DNA from: Deuterostichococcus epilithicus | Taxonomy: Eukaryota; Chlorophyta; Trebouxiophyceae; Prasiolales; Stichococcaceae | Direction: 5' to 3' | NCBI GenBank assembly: GCA_033439295.1 | Contig: JAVTLE010000004.1 | Span: 682,012 to 746,011, forward strand | DNA length: 64,000 nucleotides | In this document: positions 12,597-26,155 of the stretch, one piece after another | Numbering within the stretch: the first letter of the stretch is position 1 | Layout: each line of letters begins with the position of its first letter | Made by a program: the position numbers and the translations under genes | Notes under the pieces: model-generated | Database searches by the model: none | The model's input: only the letters and a program-made list of their open reading frames with translations | What the model was told of the DNA's origin: nothing

Positions 12597-15500
12597 ATGC
12601 CGCCGATGGCAATGATTCAGCGGTCGACACTGCGGCCGCCGGTTGCCGCACATGCGTCAGAGCACATAGCGGCGCGGCTGAGTGCCGGCAGTGCTTTTCG
12701 CTGCCTGCCCTTGGTGCAGCGAGCGCATCATGGTCCGCAACAACACACAGCCGGCCAGCGCAGGTTGGCACCACCATCCGTGACAACGGTCGTGCTTTTG
12801 ATAGATAACTTCGGAACCCTGGATCACTGCCAGCCATCACTCCGTGCAACCGTGCCCTGCTGCCGGCACGTTGTACGGTGTCTGTTTCAAATGGTACATG
12901 CGGCTTCAAGGGATCAATTTAGTCCCGCGGAGACCGTCTGTGCTGCACGACATTCTGGCACGCCACTCCGCCCTGCCGCGCAGGCGGTTGCGTGCGACAC
13001 TCAGCATGGACGAGTCGGGGCCCAACACGACGCTGGCGACGCTCGACGAGGTGCGCGAAAAGGCTTGCAAACACCGCGCGTTGTGACGCACGCTCCCATC
13101 CTGGACCCCCTTTTGTGTCCCACTTCAGTGTCCCGTGCCCCCATGCCAGACAAGGGCGTGCTAACACCTCTCTGACGCTGCTGTGGCCCGACCAGGAGGA
13201 CATGTTCACAGAGGACGAGCACCTTCTGGAGGAGCTAGCGCCCCTGAAGGAGGCCCTGGAGCGGGCGGTACACCGCAAAAACGAGGCCATCAGCCTCAAG
13301 GAGCAGTTTGAGGATGAGGTGCGATTGGGACTGCTAGGCGTCTTTGAGCGACATGCTCGCAGTCCCGGCTCGTGACCCACAACTGCCTGCTCTCTGCATG
13401 CCGCTGCCGCCGCTTCCACTGCATCTGGAGGCATGGTCCACAGCGCTGTGGCACGGCGGCTCATGGGCGACCGTGACTCCGCAAGCGCCGGGAAATGTGG
13501 TGCCCCAACGGGTTGCACTCGACAGCCGCCCGATATTCTGCCGAGCAGGCGCAGCACGTGGCAGAGGCCGCCATCTCGGCGCGGGAGGCAGCGAAGAAGG
13601 CGCGGCGGCGCGCGGAGGAGGCAGTCACGGAGTCCGAATCGGCGGTGTACAAGCGCGAGCATCTCATCGCGGCGGTCGCGGACCTGCGCCGCGCGATCTC
13701 AGAGGACTCCGTCGCCTCCAGTGCGCGCTGCCTAGCAGCAGGCATCGTTGGGGTTTAGAATACTGAGTGGCGCCGCCCGGCAGCATGCCGCTGCTGAGGG
13801 TCCCCCATGACAGCCTCGCCGTCACACCGTTGCCACGGTGCAGGGATGGGTCTGCGCGGGCGTCACGCGGGCTGATGGCTGCATGGCCGCGGTTCACGCC
13901 GCAGCCGGCACCGGCCAGGACTACAATGTATCGGCTTGCCTCGGTGCTTGTTCAGGCGTGGTAGCCCCGAAGGGCCTTGAACAGGCGCCAGGCACGGGCA
14001 TTGGCGCAAGCGGCAGTGATGGCGACCTGGGAACTGCGGTTGTCCTGCCTCTTATTCTCCATCCCGATCGTGCTTTCCCGCAGGCTTAGAAAGGGCAACG
14101 GGCTCGACCACAGGCGATGACGACCTGGAGGGCCAACTGTGGGAGAAGCAGCAGCAGCTGGAGGAGGCGTCGCTCTTTGCAGACAACCTGCAGGAGAAGG
14201 TGGGTACCTCTGCGCAAGTGTGACCTCGTCTCAGGTCCTGCCAGCCTGCATGGAGTGAGCCAGCTGTGGGAGAAGAAGGAGCGGCAGCTGAAGTAGGCGT
14301 TCTTGCAAGCAGACAACCCACACAAGAGATTGCATTTCCGTACTGATAAGCCCTTGCGCGCATGATGTGCTGGATCGCAGCTGCGGCCGTCCATAGGCAC
14401 ATGAGCTGTCAGGGACAGCTGAGGGGAATGAGCACTAGCCGTGCAGGAATGCCCATCTGTTTTAAACCGGTCCTGCGGGGCGGGGAGCCACAGGCAGCAC
14501 AGCCTGTGCACTGCCGCACAGCCGCCACACGTCTGCAGCTATTTGTGCAGAAACCGCTGGAGGAGGGGAAAAGGCGGCTTGGTCGGCAGGCAGAGGCGCA
14601 GGCGGCTCGCACGAACAGCAGGCGATGGCCAAAGCCGGAGCTCTCAGCTGGCGCCGGCTGCAGCCCTTCAGGCGGGCATTCGCCAGCCAATACAAACGTG
14701 CAACTTCTCATCCTGAACCCTGAGCATGAACCCTTGCCCAAAACAGGTGGGCGCGCTGGAAGAGCGCGCCAGGGCGGCCGAGGCGACCGCCGCTGCCGCG
14801 GAGGAGACAGCGGCGGCGGCGATGCAGCGCGCCGGCGGCGCGGTGCGCGATGAGATGGAGGCGGCGGCGGTGGTGAAGGAGACGCAGCACGCGCTGGCCA
14901 AGGCGCTGCAGGGGCTGCGGGACCTGGGGCCCACTGAGGACCAGGTCGCACAGGAGGCCGCCAGGTTCGTTTAGGGGCTAAACCCTGAAACAACATTTCG
15001 GACACAGACATTGCTGGGACACCCTGGGATACCGCCGAACCTCAGCCCAGGGCGGCCGAGCGAACAGAGTTTAGATTTTTAGGGTATCGAATCTTGACGC
15101 AGCAGGTGGAGCAGGCGCCATGCCTGGAAGCTGCAGAAAGGCTGATCACCCACCAACAGAGGGCCTTTTTCTGACGCGAACGCAGGAAGGCAGAGCGGAT
15201 AGCGGCGCACGTCGAGCAGGCGCTCGACTTGGAGCCGCAGGCGCTCGCGGCGCCGTCGCCGCCCAAGTCCCCCAAGAAGGCCGGCCTGGCGCTGCCGACG
15301 GCGTCGGCTGACGAGGACCTGCTCACGACGCTGCGGCCGCCGCCCGGCGGCGTCATCTCGGCCCCAGCCATATCACCCACGTCGGTGGGGCCCAGCAGCG
15401 GCAGCATGTGTCGCACGAGGCATCCTGTGGTCAGCTGATGTGGCGCGATCGCGCGCCGGCGGCGCAGCCCTGATGAAGATGCACGCCCCTTGCTCGGGGC

Positions 15501-18500
15501 ACCAGGCCTGGGCCATGGGAGCCCTGGCCGGACCATGGCGCCGGCTCGCAATGACAGTGGGCCTGTCTGCTTCTCGGCTGTCAGCGTCTCTGAGGTCGTG
15601 TGCCCTTGATGCGCCGCAGCCAGTCGTGGCCACACTGGCGCAAAAGGGGGAGGATGCTCCTGGATTTGTCCCGGCAAGGCTCATCTTCGAGATGCAGGCT
15701 GGCCTAGGTCACTGAGGCTGTTCTCTTCTGGGCCGCAGGTCGACCTGCTGGCGCAAAAGGGGAAGGATGCGGCACAGAAGGGCAAGGAGTCCACGCCTTC
15801 CATGAAGTCCTTCGATGAGTGGGAGGCGGCGTCGGCAAAGCTGCCCTTTTGGAAAAAGTGCGCCCCCTGGAACGCCGAGCCTGCTCGGCCGTCGGGGCAT
15901 GCTGGACGTGCACTGTTCATGCAGTGGCCGCCTGCCACTGCCAGCAGCATCCACTTGGGAGTCTGCAGCAGCAGTGCCTGCCGGCCTGCTGCCTGTGTGC
16001 GTCTGCTGCCATGTGCCGGCCTGCCGCTGTATGGTCAGGTGCAGCACCGCTGCAAGCGGGCGCCGTGATTACATGCTGGACTCTGCTCTCCCACACCCCC
16101 GCGGCTCGTGACCGCTCGTCCAGAGCATGCCTGAGCGGCATTGCTCGTCGCTGCTGGTTTTGCTCTGTGCTTCCCACCGGAACAATCAACCCCCTACGCC
16201 CTACACCCCACACCAGGCACCAGAAGGCGCTGGCGGCGGGGCTGGTGGTGGCGTGCCTCGCCGGGTACGGCTTCCTGCAGACGCCCTGGGGTTTGCCCGC
16301 AAAGACCTCCATCCTGGCACTGGGCCAGTACCTCGCAAAGGTCAGTCTGACATGAGGACGACATTCCAGACGCGGCGTCAAAGCATTTTGACTGAACGAT
16401 TCACAGCAGCATCCTGGTGTTGTCCTGGGGAATCACCGCTGCCTGAACGGTGCCGAGCGATGGCACTGCCATTCCTCTGCTGCTCGGCTCTGTAATCAGT
16501 CGAGTCTCCGCAGGTTCCCGCGCGCAGACAGGTCGCCGACCGAGGTGCCTGTCAGACGCTGCTGGGCAGGTCGCTGCTCACCCGTGACGCTGAAACGAGT
16601 CCCTCTGTGACACGCCCTTGCTTTCCCGCCCCGCAGCTGCAGCTTATGGCGAAGACGATGCTGGGCAAGATCCCGCTGCCGGAGACGCTGCGCCACGAGG
16701 AGGGCCTGCTGGAGACCATCTGGCTGCTGTTCACCTCCGTGCTGGTGGTGCCCGTCGTGTGCAAGATCCCGGGGGGCAGCCCAGTGCTCGGCTTCCTGGC
16801 CGGCGGCGCGCTCATCGGCCCGCACGCCCTGGGTGCGCCCTCCATCGTGTTTTCGACCCCGCAACCGCAGCCCTGGCAGCGTGAGGTTCCCAGCGGCAGC
16901 CCCGCGCTCGATCAGAAAGCCGAGCCGAGTCTGCTGGGCTGTCACTGCCGTCCATGCACGTGGTGCAGCCAAGCCAAGACCGCCTCCAGGTGCACATCAC
17001 ATTGTTGTCACAGCCATCCAAGCGTGAGCCGCGCTCATCACCGTGCCGGGGCTCCGACTTCGCCTTCTCTGATGCAACCATGCCAAATCAGCATGCGCGA
17101 CTGTGTGTGACGCAGCAGATCCACGGCATGGGTCCGCCACCAACGACTCCCTGAACATCACGCGCGCAGGCATCCTGCGGAGAGTGAAAGGCGTGCGCCG
17201 CCTGGCAGAGCTGGGCGTCGCGTTCCTGCACTGCTCGACGTCACGCCACAGCAGTAACAGCTGATATGACTGTCTGCTGCTTTGTGATCTCGACTCCCTG
17301 CTCCACCAGGCATTGTGCGGGACGTGGAAGGCGTGCGCCACCTGGCGGAGCTCGGCGTCGTGTTCCTGCTGTTCAACATCGGCCTGGAGCTGTCGCTGGA
17401 GCGCCTGCGCTCCATGCAGAAGTTCGTCTTCGGGCTCGGCGGCCTGCAGGCGCGCTCGTTACGCAGCGTTCCCCTGTGCCTGTGCGGCCCCAGCCCCCTT
17501 GCCGCGCAATGTGTGTTGGACCGCACACAGGGAGGGTTGCTGTGCGTCGCCAGTCTCAGGCCAGGTTGCGTCAGTCGAGCCTGTCCGGCACACGAGCCCC
17601 GCAGCGCCGTGCACGTGGCGAAGGTTGCACCGAAGTCTGATGCACGCCTGACGACTGTGATGATGCCGCGCAGGTGCTGGTGTCCACGGCCGCCATTGCG
17701 GCGACGGTGACGGCGCTCGCGGCGGTGCACGGCCCCGGCGCCATCATCCTCGGCGGCGGGCTTGCGCTGTCCTCGACCGCTGTCGCCATGCAGGTGCTGG
17801 CGGACAGGGGGGAGACCGGCTCGCGGCACGGCCGCGCCGCCTTTTCCATCCTGCTGTTCCAGGTGCGCCCTAAACCTAGGCCCTGAAACCAGCACACTAG
17901 ACCCGGCCATGCAGCATGCACACTAGGCAACCGAAACACCAGCCACAGCTTGCACGACTGTGGGCGCGCGCTGTAGACCTCCCGCCTCTGCCGGCGCGGA
18001 GCCACGCCGCCGGCGTGCTGCGGCCGCTGTGAACCAGCGCCGCATGAGTGCCCGTCCCGGCACCGCGCGCAGGACCTGGCGGTGGTCGTGCTGCTGATGC
18101 TCATCCCGCTGCTGGCGCCGCAAGAGGGCGCCGCCGTCGGCTTCGCTACCATCTCGAAGGCCCTCGGGTGCGGTGCTCGTGCTGCCACGCCCGCCTGCCC
18201 CACACTGCAGAGTCTGCATATGGGTGGGTTGCAGCCGCCGGCATAGCCAGAGACTTCGCCACAAGCCTCCCAGCGCCTGTCATCGGCAGGCTGGCTGCTG
18301 CGTCTTACAGGGACGCCTTGCATATCGGGGCGTCGCCGCTTCCACTGGCACAGGCGCTGGGCGCGGTGCGCAGCCGGGACAGTGTGCAGCGCCCCACAAA
18401 TCCTTCCCAACCCCTGCTCACCCTCTGCGCCGCAGGCTGGCGGGCCTGAAGGCAATCTGCTGCATCGTGGGCATCATCGCCGGCGGCCGGCTGGTGGTGC

Positions 18501-21500
18501 GGCCGCTGTACCGGCGCATCAGCAACCTGCAGAACAGCGACGTGTTTGCCGCCACCACGCTGCTGGTGGTGCTGGGCACCTCCGTCCTCACGCAGGCGGC
18601 CGGCCTGTCGCTCGCCCTGGGCGCCTTCCTGGTGAGGGCCTGGCATCCCGGACTCGAGCTGGAGTTGTGAACAGATCAGGCCTGCATAACTGCTATACTG
18701 GCTAAAGTGGCTAGAATGAGGCTCTTCTGCGGCAAGGGGTTCCTTGGGCGGGAGCCACCTCAGCCTTTCCCGTGCGAAAATGCACGTCTCTCAGGTTGCT
18801 GTGCATCTACCCGGTGTCTCCACAGCTGTCAGCAGGCGTGCAGGGCGCGTGCTGCTGCACGAGTGCAGTGCATGCTCACCCAGTGTCGCGAGGCTGCCGT
18901 GGCACCTGCTCCCGCAAGAGTGCAGGTTGCTGCCGCTGCCGGCTGCGACGGAGCATGTCAAGCAAGTGGAGGTCTCGCCCATCAGGTGTCATGACGAGGT
19001 GTCATCTCGACTGACGAACGTATATGTGTGTTCATGCCTGTGTTGATGGTTTTGTCGCTCCGCTATTGGCAGGCGGGCTTGCTGCTGGCGGAAACCGAGT
19101 ATGTCAAGCAGGTGGAGTCCGACATCGCCAGCTACAAGGGGCTGCTGATGGGCCTCTTCTTCATGACCGTCGGCATGGAGATTTCTGTCGGGCTGTTCTT
19201 CTCGCGCTACAAGACCGTGATCTCCGCCATCGCGCTGCTCATCGCCGGCAAGGCGCGCTTTCGAACTTTGTCAGCCAACACAAAGTCGATGCACTCAGGG
19301 GCTGTGCCTGCAATGTTGCCAGCTCGTATTGCGCTACAGCACCACAATCTCGAGATCGAGCAAGCTCATTGCCGGCAAACCGTGATCGTGCATCCTGCTC
19401 GCCATTGACCATGTTGTCTGCCTGCATTGAAGTCGGACAGCCGCCTGATCTCGGTCAGTTTCAGAGGATGGGTGTGTGTGACCACAAGCTGCGCGTCCAC
19501 CTTGTGAAGCGACTCTACGTCCGCCGCAGCTGCACATGAGCTGTATTCTGAGTCAGCTTTTCGCCTTCGCCCCCTGTGCAGGTGGGAGTGATGGCCGCAG
19601 TGGGCCCGATGTTTGGCATATCGCGAATGCAGTCCATCCGCGCCGGCATGCTGCTGGCTGCCGGCGGCGAGTTCGCCTTTGTTGCCTTTGGTAAGCACCC
19701 GCCGTCAACTCTTTGTCGCTATCTGCGTTTTCGGTCAAAACAGGATGGCCCCATGCGGCGCAGTCAATGCGGCACGGTCAGCGGGGGCGCCCTGCAAACC
19801 CTACACTCATGTTAGCGAGGCTTTCGACCTGCCGCCCTTGGTCCAGTGCCGGCTGCCTCACGGAGCGTGAACCTGCACTCCACGCATGGCCCTGTCCCTG
19901 ATGTTGCATCAGTTATTATCTTGAAGCAGAGCGCCGCCAAGACCGCGCGCAAGGCACCACGTCTGGCGTCCAGGCACTCCACGCAGATTAGGAATCTTGG
20001 CAGCCAACTAACAACCTTCAGCTGCCGCACTCGTGCTTTGAAGGATTGTTCGGACGAACTCCTGTCCCTGCTGTTGGTAGGCGAGGCGATCACGCACAAC
20101 ATCCTGCAGCCGGAGCTGGTGCGCATCCTGTTCCTGGTGGTCGCGCTGTCCATGGCGCTGACGCCCTTCCTGGCGGAAGCCGGCCAGAAGCTGGGCAAGG
20201 CGTTCGACAAGGGCGACATGAAGGTGCGATCGTGATTTGTTTGTTAGAAACGTCGAGCCCTCTGGTGGTCCAGGCTGCCGTCTCGCTGCTGCAATCTCGC
20301 TGTTCCATGCAAGCTCAGTCCGCTGATGCCGATCGCAGCAGCGATGCAATCCGATGACCCTCGAATCCTGCCAGCTGTGCGTTCGGTAGCACACCGCTGC
20401 AGTGGTGTCATGTGCACACCCATTGCGCGTGTGGATTGAGCATCCCCGTTGGCCGCTGCGTGATCAGCGGCACCGCCCCCTGGCGAGGCTTGAAACAGAG
20501 TGGATGTGTGGATGCCCAGCACTGTTGAGCTTGCCTGACCGCGGCTCCTGTCGCACCCTTACCGCAGGCGCTGCAGCCGACGGAGCAGGACGCGGGCGAG
20601 CTGCGCGACCATGTCATCATCGCCGGGTTTGGGCGTGTCGGCCAGATCATCGCGCAGCTGCTGTCCGAGCGGCTCATCCCCTTTGTTGCCCTGGACGTCT
20701 CCGCCGAGCGCGTGCAGGCGTGTTGTTGAAACACTAATTTCTAGACCCTGAGACTCCGCCTGGCGCCCTGGCAACTCCTGGGCCCCCATCCTGCCGGCTG
20801 CCTCGTGCACATGTCGACTCGAGTGCATCGCTGCAAAATCATTGTCGGGTTGCAGCTGCCTTTCAGTGCACCTGGCCCAGGTGCAGCCGTCTGCCCGCTG
20901 TGTGTCTGACAGGGTCCCGCAATTTGTCATGGCTCGGCCAGCTCACCTGCCGGCGCAGCCGGCGACCGGGTGCTGCAACTCGCACAAACCCCAGGCTGCT
21001 GTTGTCGCTCGCAGCGGTCCAGGGCAAGCCGGTGTGCTTTGGAAGCTGCTGCCTCATATTGCTGCTGTGTCCGTGCTCGGATCTGAACTTGGATTCAACC
21101 CGCTGCTCACCCTGGCCTGCGCAGATGGGCAAGGCGCAGGACCTGCCGGTCTACTTTGGCGACGCCGGCAGCCCGGGCGTGCTGCACTCCATTGGCGCCC
21201 ACCGCGCCGCCTGCGCCGTCATCACGCTCGACACCCCGGGTGCGCTAATCGTTTACTCGACTAGGTCAACAGAAAGAAATCCTAATTTACTTGTAATTCA
21301 AACTGAATCTGTAGTTCCCGCTGCCGGCCAGAAGCCTCGAGTGCGAGATGTGCCCTGTGCACTGCGCGAATGCTGAAGTGGCGACTGCCACATCAACAGT
21401 GGCGGGGAAGAAACCCCTCAACACTGCCACTATTGGTGGGGATGTCGCAACTTCAGCTTCGGCAGGCATTGATCGTCTGCTCCGCTTGCGGCGTGACCAG

Positions 21501-23171
21501 ACTCAGCGCCGCGCACTGGCCCAGCCTTGGCTGTTCTGCGCTGTTGCCTCGTCACACGACTGGAAGCAACCGCCGAAGCACATGCCGCATGCTCTGCTGC
21601 CGCAACAGCTTTGCTGCAATGCGAGCCGCAGGATTCCAGCAATTCAGGCCCACCACACGACCTGAGACTCTCAACCTAAACCCGCAGGCGCCAAATACCA
21701 CACTTTGTGGGCGCCAAGGGCAGGCAACCCTGAACGCTGAGCCCTAAACCCTAAAATAGGTCCCCGAGGTCGATTCCACCTAGCGGGCGCCGCACGCGTG
21801 CGCGCGTCCACAGTCACGGAGAAGTTCAAACTCCTTCAAACTCCTCGCAAATAATGCCTGCGAGCAGGCGCCAACTACCGCACGGTCTGGGCGCTGAACA
21901 AGCACTTCCCCAAAGTCAAGTCGTACGTGCGCGCGCACGACGTCAGCCACGGCCTCAACCTGGAGCGCGCTGGCGCCACCGCCGTCGTGCCCGAGACCCT
22001 GGAACCATCCCTGCAGGTGCACACCCTACGCCCTCAATTCTAGCCCCTGGATTCGAAACCCTAAACCAAAGTCTGCAAGGAGAAGCCGCTCCAGTGTTGC
22101 CTGCTGCAATGAGCATCCGGCAGCGAGCAAGCTGGCCGTGGCCCCTCGAGCTCACCTGGAGAATGTGACACCAGCTCTGTTCGCAGCCCAAGCTTGTCAG
22201 TGGGCTGCCCAGGGCGCGGTATTCACAGGTCAGCTGCTTTCTGCATGAGAGAAGCTGCACGTGGACTCTGGATCCATACTCTGGTGCTGACTCCCAGTGC
22301 GCTGCCCCACTGCCGCCCAGCTGGCGGCGGCCATCCTGAGCCAGCTGAAGATGCCGCCGGCGGAGGTGGCGTCCACGGTGGAGACCTTCCGCCGCAACCA
22401 CATCCAGGAGCTGCAGGTAGGTATTAGGGTTTAGGGCAGCCTCCTTGTCGTCATGCGGCTCCGGCTTGGCTTCCCTCCCCGCTGCTCACGGGCTGGCGTG
22501 GGTGCCAGCTTCTGTGGGTGCCGCAACCGCACCCAGGAGCTGCATGTGCGCCTTCGACGCTTACCGCTGTCTCGCGGTGTACAAAAGACCTGGACACAGT
22601 GCAAACTCTTCTCGGAGGAGCGGCCACACACAGTCTCGTGCCTATGAGAGACTGGGCGTGCGTGCTGCACGTGATAGGGTGCCACTGTGATTGGGTGCAG
22701 CCAAACCCCTTCACATCGCCCTGCTGTGCCACCTTCCCGCTGTACGCCATGCCCTCAGCATCAAGAGGCCTGGCACTTCCCACTCATGGGGCGCTCCGCC
22801 CCCCGCTGCCAATCCACGTCTGTGCTGCCCCTCCGCGCAGCAACTGACGAGCACCAGCCACTCCAGCCTGGGCTACGGCTTCAAGACCAGGGAGCTGGAC
22901 GACTTCGGCGAGCCCAACAGCGACAGCGAGGTGCGCTGTCCGGCTGCAGCTCGTGGCGGGCACTGCAGCAGCGCGCGCACGTCCGCATGGGAAGTCTGCT
23001 GCGCGGGCACCGCACCATGCCGCTGGCGGACCACCACAAACTTCTGCCTCGTCAAACGTCCCATCTGACCGTGAAGAGGACTCGCTCTTTCCCTCGCAGG
23101 AGGAGTACCTGGAGGCGCGCAGCCTAGCGGCCGGTGTGAACGAGACCATGAGCACGCTGGGCAATGCCTGA
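12597..23171 (+). CDS. KEA: Chloroplast K+ efflux antiporter, KEA1/KEA2 type (CPA2 + RCK)
   Basis: K+/H+ exchanger of the plastid inner envelope. Exons: 12597-12763, 12984-13050, 13196-13318, 13549-13720, 14084-14199, 14747-14964, 15186-15384, 15739-15857, 16217-16340, 16637-16832, 17310-17449, 17674-17862, 18073-18167, 18436-18631, 19073-19252, 19582-19690, 20081-20223, 20568-20717, 21125-21239, 21868-22016, 22321-22416, 22841-22930 and 23100-23171; 1074 aa. The order is a transit-like N-terminus (1-55), a Glu/Ala coiled-coil region (~65-310), a linker, a multi-helix exchanger domain (~395-850; e.g. [28 protein letters not shown]), then the RCK/TrkA-N domain with Rossmann motif GFGRVG (~865) and a short tail. 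All phases agree. Introns after exons 11, 15 and 18 have GC donors. The start and the exon 4 and 7 boundaries are least certain. Many introns contain exon relics. Confidence 0.93.
14257..14328 (+). repeat. Relic of KEA exon 5
   Basis: Diverged copy of the core of exon 5 (CAGCTGTGGGAGAAG, CGGCAGCTG, GCAGACAAC), placed just downstream of it. A TAG interrupts its frame. Confidence 0.85.
15612..15662 (+). repeat. Relic of KEA exon 8 start
   Basis: Copy of the exon 8 acceptor and first ~40 nt (CTGGCGCAAAAGGGG, AGGATGC), 120 nt upstream of the real exon. Confidence 0.8.
17162..17232 (+). repeat. Relic of KEA exon 11 with its acceptor
   Basis: GCAG plus ~65 nt strongly matching exon 11, about 140 nt upstream of it. 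It translates as [20 protein letters not shown] where the real exon gives [20 protein letters not shown]. The frame is open, but no convincing donor follows. Confidence 0.9.
18921..18985 (+). repeat. Relic of KEA exon 15 start
   Basis: Copy of the exon 15 acceptor and first ~50 nt (GAGCATGTCAAGCAAGTGGA against GAGTATGTCAAGCAGGTGGA). It lies in the preceding intron. Confidence 0.8.
21684..21719 (+). repeat. Relic of KEA exon 20 start
   Basis: Copy of the exon 20 acceptor and ~32 nt (GCAGGCGCCAAATACC against GCAGGCGCCAACTACC), about 180 nt upstream of the real exon. A weaker match follows near 21782. Confidence 0.7.
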
Positions 23172-23801
23172 TGAGCGGCGGCGATCCAGTCGCAGAGCAC
23201 ACAGGCGCCGCAGCCTACCCAACGCCGGATGCGGATGGCGAGGCTGTTACAGAGGATCGTAATACTTTTATAGGTAGCTGTAGCGCTGTCCAACGATGAA
23301 GTGAGGCGCTAGGCAGGCGTAGTGTCACACGTTGTGTGGTGTGCGCACCCAAGATATCTGTGTTGAGGTTTTATTATGGTTGGCAATAAGAGTTGTAGTT
23401 CCCTGGAAGAGAACCGTACACTGTAGCGAGCCACACCGAGCCGCACAAGGCAGAACAGCCGACGCAGTGCTCTCGTGCTTGGATCCTTTCAGGAAGGGTC
23501 AAGATTCATTCCTGCGTCCTCATATCCAACGAATTGGCTGGCATCGCAAACTACAAGTAATTGCCCGCACAGGCCTGCAACTGGAGATTTGACATGACAG
23601 TACCAGCCTGCAACGACACCTGCCGAGGCGGCCAGCGCAATATGTAACGTCGTAGGCCCGCAGACGCCAGGTTCTTGCCGTGCCGCTACACGAGCAGATG
23701 TCTCAGCTGCCCTTAAGATCCGCCCATTCGAATGCTGAGACAAATCCGCCAACAGCGTTAAGCCACTGCAGGCAAGCCGTCTGTCCATCCAATCCCAACA
23801 T
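23172..23801. other. Convergent intergenic region, KEA / thioredoxin m
   Basis: 3' flanks of two convergent genes. A TGTAA motif, the usual green-algal polyadenylation signal, occurs at 23643-23647 on the plus strand but is far from the KEA stop. No gene was seen. Confidence 0.4.
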
Positions 23802-25342
23802 CTAATCGATGTACTTGTCGATGGTCTGCTGCAGCGTCGTCTTGGGCACGGCGCCAATCACAGTCTCCTGCTTGGCGCCATCCTACAGGCAGGGAACGCA
23901 CAGCGCATCACCAAACTGCAGGTTCACCATGAAGCCCGTGCAGTGGCAGGTGGGACGGCGCACATAGGTTCAAGATGAGCCCAAGGAGCTGGCTGCAGCC
24001 CCTCACACATCCAAACAACGGGGCCAGGCAGTGGAGGAATGTGGCTCGCAATCGGGCAGGGGCTGTGGGGGAAAATGCGTGCCTTGAACAGCATGACGGT
24101 GGGGATGGAGCGGATGCCATACTCTGTCGCGACGCCAGGGCTCTCGTCCGTGTTCAGCTTGAGCTGTGGACGCAAACCAGAAAACCCAGTTAGGGCTTCA
24201 GCTGCGCGCGCACCAAAAGTCAGGGGCGAGGCAAAACCAGGCACTGCCAACATCTGTCCGACTGACGTTCGTTCGGAGACCGCACAAGCCGACGGCACGA
24301 TGAGGTTGCAGCAGAAACAAGCACCGCACTGCATGGGAAACATCCCTCCAGCAGGTCGCTTCCGCACAAGGAGCCGCTCTCAGACGAGCAGAGCATTTGT
24401 GTAAGGCTGCCCCCGTTCCACATGCATGCAGGCATCCCTTTCAGGATCGTCGGAGAGGGACTGCTGGGGAGGTCCTGCGAGCTCACCGCCAGCAGCTTGT
24501 CGCCGTAGTCGGCGGCCAGCTCGTCGATGAGCGGCGCGATCATGCGGCAGGGGCCGCACCAAGGGGCCCAGAAATCCACCAGCACAGGGACCTTGGACTG
24601 CAGTACCAGCTCGTCAAAGGTGTCGTCCGTCACCGTGCCCGCGTTCTGGGGACCTGCGATGTGGACAGTGGAAACGAAGCTTGGGTGAAGGGTTGGGTGT
24701 CGCCCCAGCATGTCTGCAGCGCCAAGGCGGCGCAGCAGTTGGCGTGCGCCCATGCGAGTGCCTGTTCCTCTGCGCTGGCGGGCTGCCGACCCGGTGCCGA
24801 TTGTACAAGGCTGCAAAATTTATTTATAGTGAGGCTGCCGTCGCTTGTACTTGCATGGGTCCTGAGCGCCATGTGCATGCGCACGGACCGCAGCTATGAG
24901 ATGAGACGACATGTGCCATTGCGCCATGCGCGAGCTTCAATAGTGGCGCTGCGATGCAATAGCCTGTCCTTTCGAGCCGCAGGAAGCCCCAGACGACGCG
25001 CAGTGTCGGCGTGTTCAACATCCGGCGTGAGTTGAACGTGGATCGCACGAGTGCCGGAGAACGAGTCCGGAAGCCCCTCGACCGCCAGCAGGACAGAGCG
25101 CCTGATCCGAAGCAGGCTGCGCAGCTAGCGGATCAAACCTCACCTGCTGACTGCGAGGCCGTTGCCTTTGCCACAACATTTCTCCTCTGTGCAGTGTGGG
25201 CACCCCCAAAGGTGCGCTGTGACAGCAGCGCCGGGCCTGCGTTAGAAGCCCTCGCGGCGACGTGAGCTGGCCTCCGTGCGGAGCTGGCCGATGTCGTCAG
25301 ACTTGCAACGACCACGCTGCTGGAAGCCTGGAGAAGGGCCAT
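23802..25342 (-). CDS. TRXM: Thioredoxin m, chloroplast precursor
   Basis: Stromal disulfide reductase driven by ferredoxin-thioredoxin reductase. Exons, 5' to 3': 25342-25144, 24653-24487, 24163-24083 and 23882-23802 (TAG); 175 aa. Exon 1 encodes an Ala/Ser/Arg-rich transit peptide beginning [12 protein letters not shown]. Exon 2 carries the active site WAPWCGPC and [10 protein letters not shown]. Exon 3 has [19 protein letters not shown] with the cis-Pro loop. Exon 4 gives [18 protein letters not shown]. Phases join exactly. Intron 3 has a GC donor (AAG|GCACGC, plus-strand position 24082). The m-type call rests on the [17 protein letters not shown] block and the VIGAVPK ending. It is transcribed divergently from the FKBP gene. 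Confidence 0.95.
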
Positions 25343-26155
25343 GCTTGGTGACAACGACTGGCAGCCTCCACAAACGCTGGCGACCGCCTCGCAACCTCAG
25401 CAGCAGTGCTAGCAGGCTTTGAACCTTGTCGCGGATGATGGACTATCAGGCTTGCCTCGCACTGCCTGCACTCGGCCCTGCTCCACTTGATAAGCTAAAG
25501 GGATCTGAGGTGAGGAAAGTGAAAAGGGGGCAGAATGCCCATAGCTGCTTTCCCCCAGCAGCCCAGATTATGGCACACTGCGACACTGCGTGCACATTTG
25601 CGTCTGCAAATTCTTCGTTCATGGTCTCACATACCACCCTTGGGACACATCGCAAAGGCTGTCTTGCAGTTGCGCAACGCTCGAATTCTTTCGCATCCCG
25701 CTGTCGCTCCCGCAGGTGCACAGCCTGAGCGACACTGCTGTGCAACAGCAAGTGCTTCGAAATGGCATTGGTAAATGTTCTGAAGGCAGCTGCATGTTTC
25801 CCCGCGCGTTGTGGCCACGCATGCGCCAGGCTCGCCAGCGGGCCTGCGACGCATGATGCCACAGGCCGCAGCATGCTCAGGTGCTCAATTTCCTTTACAA
25901 CCAATGCGGGGTCTTTCCTTTTACCGTCAAGTACTGCATCTTCAGACCTGCATATCGACTTCCTCTACATTTGCGCCTTCACGGCCGCTTCTGCACCCCG
26001 CCTGATGGCACGTTGCACCGCGTCACGGCATCACGTGTATCTCCCGTCAAGGCACCTATCGTCGCATGGCCTGTCAACAGATCTGGTATGACAGGCCCGA
26101 GGGGAGGTGTGGTTTTGTGCTCTGGGCGTCCAGCAGGCAGCTTAGCAGCTGGAAC
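25343..26155. promoter_or_regulatory. Divergent region between thioredoxin m and FKBP genes
   Basis: It contains both promoters. Several short open frames exist on both strands, but none resembles a protein family. A 5' exon of the FKBP gene may lie here, since its start is not well defined. Confidence 0.4.
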
